Positions 33,247 to 43,874 of a DNA stretch of 64,000 bases are shown in pieces. The stretch's first letter is position 1. Each line of letters begins with the position of its first letter. The stretch lies in the NCBI GenBank assembly GCA_036250225.1, contig JAPZLL010000060.1:1-64000 (forward strand), read 5' to 3'. Below the pieces are notes generated by a model. It did no database searches. It saw only the letters and a list, made by a program, of their open reading frames with translations, and was not told the DNA's origin. Both the position numbers and the translations under genes were made by a program. The stretch is from Cercophora sp. LCS_1 (Eukaryota > Ascomycota > Sordariomycetes > Sordariales > Lasiosphaeriaceae).

Positions 33247-34750
33247 ATGGCCGCGCGGTTATTCACGGGCGCTCTGGTCATCCCAATTGTTTGGGCCAAG
33301 ATCAATGTCTTGGACTTTGATCCCAGCGATGTGATCAACAAAGACGTCGCCATCATAGGAGGAGGTGCCGCAGGATCCCATGCAGCTGTCCGACTGCGAG
33401 AAAACTACGGCAAGGGCGTCGTCGTGGTGGAAAGAGAAACAACACTGGTGCGTGGTCTTTGACATGACACGACATCCTCGACTGACTTGAAAGGGTGGCC
33501 ATGTCAACACTTATATCGATCGAGAGACAGGCCAAGTCCACGACTACGGCGTGGCAGTCTACTTTCCCTATGAAGACGCCATGGACTTTTTTACCCAAGT
33601 CAACGTGACGACCTACCTCAACCCGGGTTTCGGAAACAACAGAGAAGTCTACGCTGACTTCACCACTGGCCAAACCGTCGCCAACTACGCCGGCGCTGAC
33701 GCAGGACGTGGGTTCGCCGCCATGAAAAAGTACCACGACCTGACCACCGAAAAGGGCTATGACAAAATTACCCAGCCGGGCTACTTCAACCTCCCGCCCG
33801 GCAAAGACATCCCCGAAGACCTCCTCCTGCCCCTCGGCGGGTTCGTCAAAAAGTACGCAATCGAGGACCTGCTCCCGCTCATGTACCCCACCACAGCCGG
33901 CGGCATCGGCTCCCGCGGCAACTTCACTCAGTTGCTCACCTTGACCTTTATGAAAGCGTTCCCTACCGCCTGGTACAAAGCCTACCTCGGCGAAGTTCCG
34001 ATGTACCGCGTCGAGGGCGGGAACCAAAACCTGTACACCAAGATCGCTGCCATTCTCGGTACCGATGTGCTCTACGAATCGCGTCTTGTCGAAACACACC
34101 GAACCGATACAGGCGTTGAACTCGTTATCCAGGACAAAACTGGAGGCAAGAAACTCATCAAGGCGAAGAAGCTTCTTATGGCTATACCGCCTAGCAGGGA
34201 GAATATCGCACCGCTTGATCTTAGCACGAGTGAATCAGCGCATTTTAACAAGACCAAGTACGGACGAAGTCATACCGGCATCGTCAGACATTCTAGACTT
34301 CCGAGGAATGTTACGCTTCGAAATACGCCCCTTTCTGCGGCCGAGAATCCCTTGTCTCCGTTTCTGAAGACGCCCTTTGTCATGAGCTTTTCGCATTATG
34401 GCGGGGCTTCAGACTTGTTCAGTCTTGGAGTGAGTGGCAATGATTATTATGCTTTTGATGTCGAGGCTGCGCAGAAGACTGCGCAGAGGAATTTGGAGGC
34501 ATTGGCAGATGTGGGAACGATACCGCCGCTTGGGGGTGAGGTGTTGGGATTCGTGGCGTGGTCAGATCATGGCGTTGGTGGATTTGGGGTCTCGGCCGAG
34601 GATATGCGGGCAGGCTGGATGGATGGGATGAATCGGTTGCAGGGAGCAAGGTCGACATGGTATACTGGGAGTGGAATTGCAGCGGATTTTACGACTATGT
34701 TGTGGAAGTTCAATGATGAGGTTTTGAAGAGGATGGTCAAGACGATGTGA
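33247..34750 (+). CDS. Secreted FAD-dependent oxidoreductase (amine-oxidase fold)
   Basis: Exons are 33247-33447 and 33494-34750, with a 46-nt phase-0 intron (donor GTGCGT, acceptor AAAG); the product is 485 aa. Residues 1-18 form a short hydrophobic signal peptide. At residues ~36-62 the FAD-binding motif IIGGGAAGSHAAVRL leads to VVVVERE. The motif GGHVNTY directly after the splice junction fits the conserved segment after the first dinucleotide fold of flavin amine oxidases. The C terminus holds WYTGSGIA before a final helix, equivalent to the second FAD contact. The overall pattern resembles beta-cyclopiazonate-dehydrogenase-like flavoproteins, many of which have no assigned substrate. No biosynthetic cluster genes are adjacent. 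Confidence 0.8.
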
Positions 34751-34830
34751 ATAAAAAGATGAGAGGTGGTGTGTGGGACCTGGACTCGGGGATTGGTATT
34801 GCAGTGATTGGCATGCCAAAGCTCAACAAA

Positions 34831-35186
34831 GAGCTCTGTTTTTCACACAGTTTTTGATATACTGCTCACATACATACCTAAGCTTCCATGCATAACCTTA
34901 GTCCACTGATGCCTCCTTGTCTCTTTGGAATACTAGTGCTACCACACTGTCTACGTATTATCAGAGTTGTTGTGTGTTTTTCTTTTAATTAAGCATACTA
35001 GACTGAAGATTCTCAACAGGCGTTGATAAATGCCAATGCCGTTTTGGAAAAGACAGAGTCCAAAATGCGATAATAGTGTGCTTTTGTGGTGCCGACGAAT
35101 TGACTTCACCAGACGGAGCAAGCCAGGGTAATGTGTGGGAACAGTGTGCCAGAAACAAAAATGGGGTGTGCGAAAAAACAGAGCTC
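34831..35186. mobile_element. GAGCTC-type MITE, older copy (356 bp)
   Basis: The ends are GAGCTCTGTTTTTCACAC and, inverted, GAGCTCTGTTTTTTCGCAC. The 3' half aligns with the copy at 43301-43623 (CAAAAATGGGGTGTGCGAAA). The flanks TCAACAAA and TGAACGAA match at 6 of 8 positions, a decayed 8-bp duplication. No reading frame fills it. It lies between the flavoprotein gene and hsp30, within 200 bp of the hsp30 stop. Confidence 0.75.
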
Positions 35187-35358
35187 TGAACGAAAGGGAC
35201 AAAGTTGCACACAAATTGTATTTGTATGATCAAGCTATCATTCCACCTTTATTCCTACCTACCCCTTGGTTTTAATGCTCAAAATCGCAAACCCAAATAT
35301 ACAAAACAATCTTGGTATCAATCCCAACGCCTCACTAACCCTTTCCCCAAAACCACCT

Positions 35359-36069
35359 TTAGTTCGCCTTGATCTCAATCCTCCTCGCGCCCTTCTTCTC
35401 AACCTTGGGCACAGTGATATTCAACACACCATGCTCAAACTTCGCCGTCACACCCTCCTGATCCACACTGCCAGGGAAGTTGAACACCCTCGAAAACTCG
35501 CCAAACGACCGCTCACTCAACCAATACTTGGCCTTTTTCGTCTCTACCTTGGTGTCCTTCTTTTCTCCCTCGGCAGCGCCTTCACCCTTGGGCGCCTCAA
35601 TCCTCGCACCCTCCTCCCCTTCAATTCTTCCAACCGCCGGATCTCCCTCCGTCCTCGTCTTCTCAACATGGCCCCTCACGACCATGGTCTGGGGATCGGT
35701 AAACTCAATCACCACATTCTCGGGCGGGACGCCGGCTAACTCGCCCTGCAGAACAAAGTTCTTTTCATGCTCGGTGACGTCGAATTTGGGACTGAAGGAC
35801 CGCAGGCCTTGGGCGGCTGGGCTGCCGATGGCGTCTTGGGCGTAGCGGTCGAAATCGTCGAGCATGCGGAAGAGGGAAGAGAAGCCTGGGCTTGTGTGGG
35901 ACGAGAAGCCCGGGGTTGTTGTGGCGTGGCGGTGGTTCCAGAGCGACGACATTGTTGGTTTTGGTGTGGTCGTTGTGAATGCGCGGATGGCTGTTGGCTT
36001 GTGGATTTTGGAGATTTTTGATGAGAGGAGAGTTGGTAGTTTTGATGTTGCGCGGTAGGGTCGCATCAA
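35359..36069 (-). CDS. hsp30: Small heat-shock protein Hsp30 (alpha-crystallin family)
   Basis: This is a single exon of 236 codons. The alpha-crystallin domain begins at about residue 93 (FSPKFDVTEHEKNFVLQGEL) and ends with the diagnostic GVLNITVPK and the C-terminal RRIEIKAN. As in fungal Hsp30 proteins it is split by a ~40-residue charged insertion (EGEEGARIEAPKGEG...). It acts as an ATP-independent holdase during heat stress. The first 39 residues are basic and rich in Ser/Thr with no acids, resembling a mitochondrial presequence; a second ATG (35952, MSSLWNHRH) would give a 197-residue form without it. A heat-shock element lies upstream at 36177-36189. Confidence 0.93.
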   Translation of the reverse strand: MMRPYRATSKLPTLLSSKISKIHKPTAIRAFTTTTPKPTMSSLWNHRHATTTPGFSSHTSPGFSSLFRMLDDFDRYAQDAIGSPAAQGLRSFSPKFDVTEHEKNFVLQGELAGVPPENVVIEFTDPQTMVVRGHVEKTRTEGDPAVGRIEGEEGARIEAPKGEGAAEGEKKDTKVETKKAKYWLSERSFGEFSRVFNFPGSVDQEGVTAKFEHGVLNITVPKVEKKGARRIEIKAN

Positions 36070-36176
36070 TGAAGAATGCCTTTTCGTGTCTGCTGATTTC
36101 TGTCTGGTGAGCGGATGGGCTGGTTGATGGGTGATGGGGTGGTGAATAAATATTTGGGGGTTGCGTGATGGGAGTT

Positions 36177-36189
36177 TTCTAGAGGGTTC
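36177..36189 (-). promoter_or_regulatory. Candidate heat-shock element of hsp30
   Basis: TTCTAGAGGGTTC has the alternating TTCnnGAAnnTTC layout with one mismatch (GAG for GAA), 108 bp upstream of the hsp30 start. A TATA-like AATATTTATT (minus strand) lies between it and the gene at about 36145-36155. This is a pattern match only. Confidence 0.55.
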
Positions 36190-36830
36190 GGTGATGGGCT
36201 GAGGATCAGTTGATTCTGACGCAATGAATGGGAGAGTCAGTGAGGATCACGAAGTTTCGTCATGCTTCTCGGGTGTTCTGTTGGTCTTGGCATTTGTGTT
36301 GGCCAATCGGGACTCAAGACCGGGAGGGCTATCCCGCTTCGGGTTGAGTCTTGATTGGTTGGTACAGAGACATTTGCGTCATTCTCCGTCATTCGGAGCT
36401 GGAGATTACGCAAACTCGTCGAAAACAGCTACAAGTTTTCAGTTGGCAATGCCCCCCCCTCCCCAAAAAAAAATCTTGCTCTCTCGGTGGGGACTTTGAA
36501 GACTCTCGAAATGCAACCCCGGAGAGTGGAAAGGAGGACAAAGAACGTAAAAGAACAGTGAAGAAAGGGACGTCCACAAGAACCCCGCCATTTACAGTCA
36601 ACAAAGTCACACAAAAGCAAATTCACTCGGGATTATTCGTTCAAAGTTAGGCTTACAATCTTGTATTGCGGCATAGCGCTTTATAATCTAATGACTACTT
36701 ACCATCTGGCCAACTAGCGATTACTTATACCTTTACTTATACTTGACTCTCAAAACTCCTCAGCTTACCCCATCCCGCCCCAAGAACTCAACCCAGTCGC
36801 TCAAGGGACGGCCAGGGTTAGAGCCTTGAC
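36190..36830. other. Intergenic, no gene seen
   Basis: Only short overlapping frames occur, none with a domain. A C-run/A-run (36452-36472) is notable. A second GAAnTTTC-like motif at about 36250 may add to hsp30 heat-shock control. Confidence 0.35.
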
Positions 36831-37200
36831 TTACGAGCAACGAGGGAAATAAGGCTTCTTACGGGCCTCCTCCCAGGTAGAGGGCCAGTTCTCCTCGTCG
36901 CTCCCGGAATCAATCCTGACCTTCTTGGGGGCCCCGATGCTAGCATAGCCAGCATTGGTGACGGTTAAGTCACCGATGGTGATGGCGTCGGCCTCAAAGA
37001 GAGCAGGGGCGGGCGCACCCCATGCTGAAGTAGCGGCGGGAGTGGGAGTAGATGAAGCGGTTTTATTCTTGATGAGGTGAGGTGAGGGAGGGTAGGGATT
37101 TTGGGTTGATTGATAATGGGTTTAGAGGTGGTAGGGATGGGGGTAGGTTTCTTGTTGCGCTTGTTGTTGCGCTTGGCGCTGAAGCGGGTGTTGGATCCAA
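36831..37200 (-). pseudogene. Coding-like C-terminal segment without a start codon
   Basis: Reading left from about 37075 to the TAA at 36831-36833 gives a frame with protein-like character, including DAITIGDLTVTNAGY and PKKVRIDSGSDEENW, ending YFPRCS. Upstream, another frame (about 37110-37205) encodes a basic stretch RFSAKRNNKRNKKP, preceded by an intron-like acceptor (ACAAAACAG near 37218). No ATG precedes either part in a joinable frame, and the two parts are out of frame with each other. It may be a decayed gene or one whose first exon I failed to find. The family is not recognised. Confidence 0.4.
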
Positions 37201-37205
37201 TGCTG

Positions 37206-38032
37206 GGAATTGTACTGTTTTGTGATGGAAACAGGTGGGAGTGTTAGTGGTGGACTAAACTGGGGGTTTTACCTTTGTGAGTGGTGGGCTGAAGGTGCTG
37301 GTGATGGATGGAAGTGTGAGTTGGTGAGTTGATGATGGTGAGAATCCTAATTACTCGGCAAGGTGATGCTGCCCTTAAGTATGGTGTTGTCGTGGGCAGA
37401 GACAATAGCGCTGTGATAACAATGCAGGGACTACAACAAAGACTGTAAAGAGAAGATGGATGCCATTCATGGTAAACTTTGTCCTTACGCCGAGCAAAGT
37501 AACGTGACTTGAAGGACTTTCTCCCAAAGTGTAACCGAACCCCTTCGTTTGCTTGTGGCGCTGGAATTAAGAACGTGGCAGCAGCTGCAATTTTGAGAAG
37601 ACGCAAAGATGTTTACGTATTGTACAAATACACAAAACTAAAGGCAACAGAGGCCGACGACGAGATTCGGGTGTTGCAATTTAACCTATGCCATCTCGAT
37701 GCGTCTCTGACCGGTTCCCTGGTTCCGTATCGCCTCAAACGGCCGGAGATCGAAAACCGCGCGGGTCGAGTCGGATCAAAGCTCCATGGCCGCACCCAAG
37801 AGATTGAGATTGAACGCTCCTACCTCGATCCCCGTCAGATAGCAGCGCTCTTGCATGCTCTGTGCTCTTGCCTTGATCCCCCTGGGTGTTGTGGGAAGGA
37901 GTGTTCGACAATAGCGTCAGAGCGGCAAAGATGTCAAGTCTCGGCCAGTTCAATTCTCTCTCGCCAGGCTTCTTCTCCCCATCCGGTTTGTTGACGATTG
38001 AACCTGTTTTTTTTTTTGAAGTCGCCATCAAG
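37206..38032. other. Intergenic, no gene seen
   Basis: Overlapping short frames occur on both strands, none with recognisable domains. A poly-T tract lies at about 38007-38019, just before the next start codon. Confidence 0.35.
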
Positions 38033-38713
38033 ATGTCTCCTCTCCCCGATTCCGTGAAAGACAACGCCCGTGGTGACAATGCGGCCTAGTTATCTGCGAA
38101 TGTCACTCTTGGGCTCCTGGTCCTCGCCATCGCCGCCTGGGTGATCGTGTTGCTGGCGTGGTTGTTCCCGAGAGATAAAGACAACGGGGTTGCAAAGGCA
38201 CTCGCCGACTTCAAGACCGTCACGACCGAACTCGCCAGCGCCACCATCAATCTCATCGGCGCCCTCAATGCCAATGCCGACAATCTCGAGGGTGCCACCA
38301 ACACCCTCACCACCCTCAACACCGCTGCCACCAACATCGGCACCACCATCACCGCCGCCGGCACCCTCAACGCCGCAGCCCGGGCTTTCCCGGCGCCCCC
38401 AGCTCCTCCGCCGCCAGCCCCCATGCCGCCTCCGGGCGTGCCGATTCGTTTGGCTGCCCTGCTCGCTCGCGCCGGCCGAGGCGATGCCGATGCCCTGGCC
38501 TCCCTTGCGGCGGTCGACGATTTCCTGGCTGCCCGAGCTCGTGCCCCGGCCCCGGCCCCGGCTCCCGCCCTACCTGGATCTGAAGCGCCCGGTGGACCTG
38601 GCAACAGGTGGGCAGGACGATCGCCACAGTTGCATGGGTCAAAGCTTATTGGTTTGTGTCCGCTCACACTCCTTTGTAGTACGGCCTATGCACTGTTGGC
38701 TAGTAGGCAATGA
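38033..38713 (+). pseudogene. Small single-pass membrane protein gene with in-frame stop
   Basis: From ATG 38033 the frame reads 18 codons and then meets TAG at 38087-38089. It continues open in the same frame for 207 codons to 38713. The post-stop part starts with a hydrophobic helix (LGLLVLAIAAWVIVLLAWLF), followed by a heptad-like Ala/Thr/Leu/Asn segment (ELASATINLIGALNANADNL) and an Ala/Pro-rich region. No intron with acceptable sites removes the stop. A possible intron with donor GTGGGC at 38608 may change the C terminus. It could be a pseudogene, a readthrough case or a gene starting downstream at a non-ATG codon. The family is unknown. Confidence 0.5.
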
Positions 38714-39486
38714 TCCGGTCTTCGGACTGGGGAGCTTGCGGAGAGAAAATCCGACCCTGTTCTGACATCCAATATCCAAGGCACCCCAGCGGGGCTCTGC
38801 CGAGGGGAGGACGGGCGGTCAGGTATGGAGGACAGCAAAGCCGTACTCTACCCCTCCGCGCTGGGGCTGTCTGGGTTTGCCATGTTTACATGGTGAAGCT
38901 AAGTAGAGACGCAACGGCGGCACTCATCAATCCATCTAGCGGCGAGCGGTATTCCACATCAAACCCCGTGGTGCAACATACCTTGCACCGGGTCGGCACC
39001 AAAAGCCCGGCGGCAACCGGCATTACACACCTCAGGCATTGGGCACGGAGCGGCTTCGAAGCACTCCTCCATTAATCGGTAGAGCAAGTTGGATTAGGCG
39101 GGTCGCGTTTTGTGGTTCGACACATCACCTCCCCTTTCATCTCGGCTTCGCGGCTGTCGGCCTAGGTCAGTCCGTGGTGTGTGACGCATCCTCGGGATTT
39201 TGGAGAACTTTGAGAGGGAGGCACGGTGGGCGTTGGAACTTTGTGCGAGAGGTTTGGTTATGTACGCGCGGCGGGGCAAAAAGGTATGCTAAAACCGCAG
39301 ACGTCGCTGTCATTCCCTAGGTACCTCCACGGCAACATAGCAAAGCTAACCGTCGCATACTTTTACAGACAACCGAAGAAACCGAAAACCTTGACACGTC
39401 GGCTACTTTTGGAGGATAAATTGCGCGCTCGCCCAAAGCAACATGGCTTCGACAACTTTGCCAAATCTGACATATACACGGTTGCC
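38714..39486. other. Intergenic, no gene seen
   Basis: The frame of the next gene is open upstream to 39226, but the first 87 codons lack coding character. No RNA gene or repeat was recognised. Confidence 0.4.
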
Positions 39487-40760
39487 ATGGCCGCTGCCCT
39501 CAAGAAATTGCAACTCAAGATACGGCTCAAAGCGCAGCAGAGAGCTCCGGCGTTGCCGCCGCCAGACAATGACGACGGGCATGCATCCCCGGCGGCATGG
39601 TCGACTCCTGTCACGGGGGTTACCGAGCGCACTACCTCTCCACCAGCTGCAGGGCCAGAGCCAGGTCCGCTGGGCCGTTCTGCCTTGGCCGGCGGTTGTC
39701 GACTACCCACGTACGAATCGATCACCAATGCCATCATCAAGACACCTCAATTCCCGAAGGAGCCATGTGGTGACGTCAACCCCGTGATCTCGGAGGCAAT
39801 GGCGGCGGACCTTGCCAGACCTTTTGGCCAATCGACAGGACGCGGCTTTTCATTCACACGATTCAAAGTGCAATTTCATTCTCGGTCGGGTCTGTAAATA
39901 TATCTGGAAGGGGAATACTAACTGACGGCACCCTGCCACCACCTGTCAGTCATCATGCGGCAACAAGACGTGTGGGCGCCCGCCATGGGGCCTGGCCACA
40001 CAGCCACGCTACAAACTCTTTACGAGATCGGTCACCTCATTACGCATATCTGCAGACACTTTCGGTGGGGCGATAAATATCCGTTCCTCGTCCCACATAT
40101 GCCTAGTTTTGGCCTTGACCAGAACTTTGGCGACGACGAAGTTACCTTAAGGCAGATTACTTCGTTCCTTCTTCCCATCGATGCTTTGAATGGCCACACT
40201 GCTCCCTTGCTATCGGCCAAGGAGTATATCCACAAGCGACTCCGATGTGCTCTCTTCCACTTTCACGGAGCGGGCTGCGAGTGTCCCGATAGCATCGCAT
40301 TCAACGCTGTGTACGTATTTCCTTTTCTGCTTTTGTAGGATATTCAAGTCCGTGAGAAGACTGACGGTCACTCCCTAGGAGATCCTGTCCACGCTGCAAT
40401 ACCGACTTCACCGTCAGTGTCACGCCCGATACTGTATCAGCTGGGCCTGAGGGGCGACTCTTGGTATTCACGACATGGAAGTCCCTGGGCAACGGCAAGC
40501 CATATCCCGGGGACTGGGAGTCGCATTTGACATCGTCACCATCGAATCGCCCATCCGCGCATGGTCTCAATCAGATTTACTTTGAGGTGTGGCCTCGCCA
40601 TGACTTTGTCTACAAGATCAATTTGAAGGAGATACAACAGCGTGTTACTTTGGTCCGTGAGAGTCGGACGCAAAGAGATGCTCCGCCAGAGCACACGGCT
40701 GCTGCAGGGCCAGCTTCGCTGCCCACCCAGGGTGAAAAGGAGGGTTCAGGGTGGGAATGA
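39487..40760 (+). CDS. Uncharacterised three-exon fungal protein
   Basis: Exons are 39487-39889, 39950-40310 and 40379-40760; the product is 381 aa. The second intron is canonical (donor GTACGT, acceptor CTAG). The first needs a GTCTGT donor to keep the frame, although a better GTAAAT lies 3 nt downstream. Visible blocks are LPTYESITNAI (residue ~75), LPIDALNGHTAP and CPRCNTDF with an upstream GCECP, and WPRHDFVYKI near the end. A Cys-rich pair of CxxC/CxC motifs bridging the second intron may bind a metal. This combination recalls a common lineage-specific family of unknown function in Pezizomycotina. The C-terminal ~40 residues are disordered. Confidence 0.65.
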
Positions 40761-41061
40761 AGAGGAATATACGTGCTGCTTTTAGCCCGCAATAAACGAA
40801 TAGCTTTCAAGACTGCCGTTTCCCCGTAGCTCAAGCCGTTTGGCAGTCCCTTGATTTTATTGATCAAGTTCTCTTTGCCTGTGAAGTCATCATTTTGATT
40901 TTTCCCTACGATCTCCCGACCATTCAGAGAGACTGCGAGCGGAGCTGCATCTGAGTTCATCCGCTTACATTGGCTATGTAGGCGGTGCCGAACTCGCGCG
41001 CTCAAGCCGCCCCAAGGTAAAAGGGGAACGGCAAGAATGGGCAAAAAGGTGGGGAAAAAAA

Positions 41062-41180
41062 ACATACAACACCAGGGATTCGCTGGTCGTCACCGACCCA
41101 ACTACTAGTCTGGCCCTCACTGGCTTATCTATGGGAGAGCGGACGGGATCCCGAGTTCTCCAGTGGGTATGGTCGTATGT
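41062..41180 (-). rRNA. 5S ribosomal RNA gene, copy 3
   Basis: This 119-nt gene is identical in sequence to copy 2. A T-run terminator follows on the minus strand (41055-41061). It has no flanking similarity to the other copies beyond the gene, apart from the TATAAG box. Confidence 0.95.
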
Positions 41181-41203
41181 ATCAGTGTTGGATACGGCAT
41201 TAA

Positions 41204-41209
41204 CTTATA
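41204..41209 (-). promoter_or_regulatory. TATA box of 5S copy 3
   Basis: TATAAG on the minus strand at -24 to -29, the same hexamer and spacing as copy 1. Confidence 0.7.
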
Positions 41210-41439
41210 AAGGGAAATGCTTGGATTACCGGGCCACAGGAGCGCCACCCAGATTCTTGGCAATATGAACTCCAGCGGTAACAAGACGCATAATGGACAA
41301 ATAACGCAGCTTCAAACCAACACCCAATTGCATCTTGAGCGCTGGGCGGCCAGCCGGGGCCATGTCTTTGAACCATTCGATGGTCCATGTGGGATTTGAC
41401 CAGGCTCAGTGCGCCGATTGTGTCCACCAATATCCCTGC

Positions 41440-43237
41440 TTACGGCAAAGTCGTAGACTCAATCTTGTCGCAATACACGCTCACACGATGGATAAGGCCC
41501 AGAGGACCGTCCTTCGACTCCAAGTTTACCGATACCGAAACAGTAGAAGTGCTCGGCGCATCGGAGTTTTGGGGCCAGTGGAATTGAACTTTTTCCATGC
41601 CAGATAAAAAGGCCTTGCGAAACACACGGCCTGTGTAGGTGAGATAATGGAGAGGGCGCATCCTGTGGCGCATTTCCATGTCGGAGATGGGAAGCTCGAA
41701 AATGTATGGCCCCTCGCATCCGTGAACTCGATCCGTGTTTGCGGTCGGATAGATGGATACCTATGGCCATAGTTCAGCAACCGTGGTGAACTTGATGAAG
41801 CCAAAGTATATATATGCAAGACGGTCAGCGGTACCATCTCCCCGCTGTCGGTTGAAACATTGAGCTGCAGCGCCACCATGCCAGTGAAGTTTGGGTGTCC
41901 GTCGGTTAGAGCAATATTGGTGCTCGTGTCCCAGAATGGTGGGATTGGTGAGGTCTGGAAGGACTTGATGAAGTCCGAATCAACATGGATTAATGTCCCA
42001 TGTAGCTCTTCCGAGCGTGTGATCAAGTGGATTTGGAAGGCGTTGCGATGACGATCTTCGGCTCGGTCATCGAACCAGTTGATTGTCTTGGGCAGCGAGA
42101 CAAGCGTCGGAAGCAAGCCCCATTCGGAAAACTCGGTCTTCAAATCATCAATCCATTCTTCATGTCGTCGTTCGGTAATGGCGTGGCGGATGTAACCGCT
42201 GCTTGTTTTGAGGAGGCGAACCACCAGAACCCCGGTCTGGCGTTTGTCTCTGCAGTACAGGCTCATGGAAAAGCCGCCCCTGATGCTATCGGTCCTCAGG
42301 TATGCCGTGAACCGGATGTCGCGGTTTGCCAAGGTAAAGGATTGGGTGTCAGGGTCAACGTGTGCCGGCTGTGCGTGTTCGAGTATTGCAACAAACGAAC
42401 AGTGACGGCGTCCATGCCAGGGCCCCGGAATACTGTGCATCATGGTCACGGAGACCCTGAGTACTTGCGTCCCAAGAAAAGAGCGAGAGGTCGTCCGTGT
42501 CTTCGGCGATGGCTTCCTGAAGCCGCAAGAAGGCCTTGTCGCCCTCGCCGTAAATCAGGGGCATCTGGACGCCAAAGATGCCGAGCAGGCAGTATGCAAT
42601 GTCTTCGACACGTGTCGTCTGTCTGTTCGCCACCCAGCTCATCCGTCTGCCGGCTGGGGTTTTGGGCAGAATTGTAGGATCCAACGGCGCCTGCTGTAAA
42701 GACATGTCCGTCGATTTCGGTGATATGCGACAGCCGATGGCGCATGTGTAGATCCTGCTTAGACCCGAATTTCACCCAGTTGCAGTCGTAAAAGTCGACG
42801 TCGTATGGGGCAATCAGCTCCTGAAGCGTCTAGCCCCGTGCGAACCAGCGACAGCTGGGAAGATGTTGTTTCAGACGCCAGTGTGCGTCGTGCGACTCAG
42901 GATCGCAATTCAAGCCAGGGAGATCCGAGAGATATGCAATGCAACCGGTCGAGTTTTCGTAGTAGCCAAACATGGCGTTGATTGCCTCGGAGAGCTCCGC
43001 GCTACTACTTTTGTCGATACAGCATGTGTCGATCCACACACTGCCAAGCCCGGCTTCTCTCGCAATCCGACACGTCTGTTCGATCTTAACTTATCCTGTT
43101 TTCTTGGCCGCCCGTTCGAGATCCTTGATATCCTCAAAACTGACTTCTTCATCTTCCCACGTGTGGGAAAGAATGGCATATTTGCTAGGCTCGAGCTCGA
43201 ACCGGAGTTGGTAAGTGGTCGTGTCGAGGAGCCACAT
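41440..43237 (-). pseudogene. Decayed HET-domain gene (HET-D/E-like N terminus)
   Basis: From ATG 43237 the frame reads MWLLDTTTYQL and YAILSHTW, the classic HET opening, then TAA at 43091-43093. It continues in frame through VWIDTCCIDKSSSAELSEAI and CIAYLSDL to TAG at 42830-42832, located where the family has Trp (RGWTLQEL). After a frame shift near 42690, the MSWVANRQTTRVEDIAYCLLGIF and YGEGDKAF blocks typical of HET-D/HET-E relatives follow. Another shift near 42390 leads to a poorly conserved C-terminal region ending about 41440. The TGG-to-TAG change is of the RIP type. A MITE sits 64 bp upstream of the start. Confidence 0.85.
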
Positions 43238-43300
43238 GGTCTGCCACGATTGTTGTTGCTAGCAAGTTGAAGGACGCTTACTAGGTAGGCATCAATGAAG

Positions 43301-43623
43301 GAGCTCTATTTTTTCGCACGCCCCGTTTTTGTTTCTGGTACACTGCTTCCACATATAACCATCGCCCGCCAATATTTCTGTGTGCCTTTGGAATACCGCT
43401 TCCACCACACTTTGAAACTGGTAATGTATTTTTTTTTTTTTTTTCGAATTGAATGCGTGTTTAAAATTCCAAATACCCCGGTTTATTAACTATCAATGCC
43501 TTTTTGAAAAGGATAAAGGCCAAAACGTGGGAATAGTTAACTTTAGTGGCGCCGCCAAAGACCAGGGTTGTCTGTGGGCGTAGTGTGTTGAAACAAAAAT
43601 GGGGTGTGCGAAAAATAGAGCTC
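43301..43623. mobile_element. GAGCTC-type MITE, young copy (323 bp) with 8-bp target duplication
   Basis: The ends are GAGCTCTATTTTTTCGCAC and its near-perfect inverse; inverted similarity continues about 33 bp through TTTTTGTTTC. CAATGAAG flanks it at 43293-43300 and 43624-43631. A T15 tract lies inside (about 43430). The 8-bp duplication and short length suggest a non-autonomous hAT element. A decayed relative lies at 34831-35186. It sits in the upstream region of the broken HET gene. Confidence 0.85.
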
Positions 43624-43874
43624 CAATGAAGAAGCTGCCTTGGAGAAATGCAGTCTACATCTACGCCAATATGCAAAGTCTCACTCAACAGCCGCCCCAC
43701 TTCCAGGCTGCACTCTCTCAGGTAAACGCTGTGTGTTCCACGCTCAAGCTGAAAAGCGCCTAAAGTCATCCATCTGTAAATGCCAGTTCATTCCGAACAG
43801 ATTCATGCTACCACAAATCAACTAGCAAGAGAAAATACAACCGCGAAAACCACAACAGTACAAGTAACTCCTCA

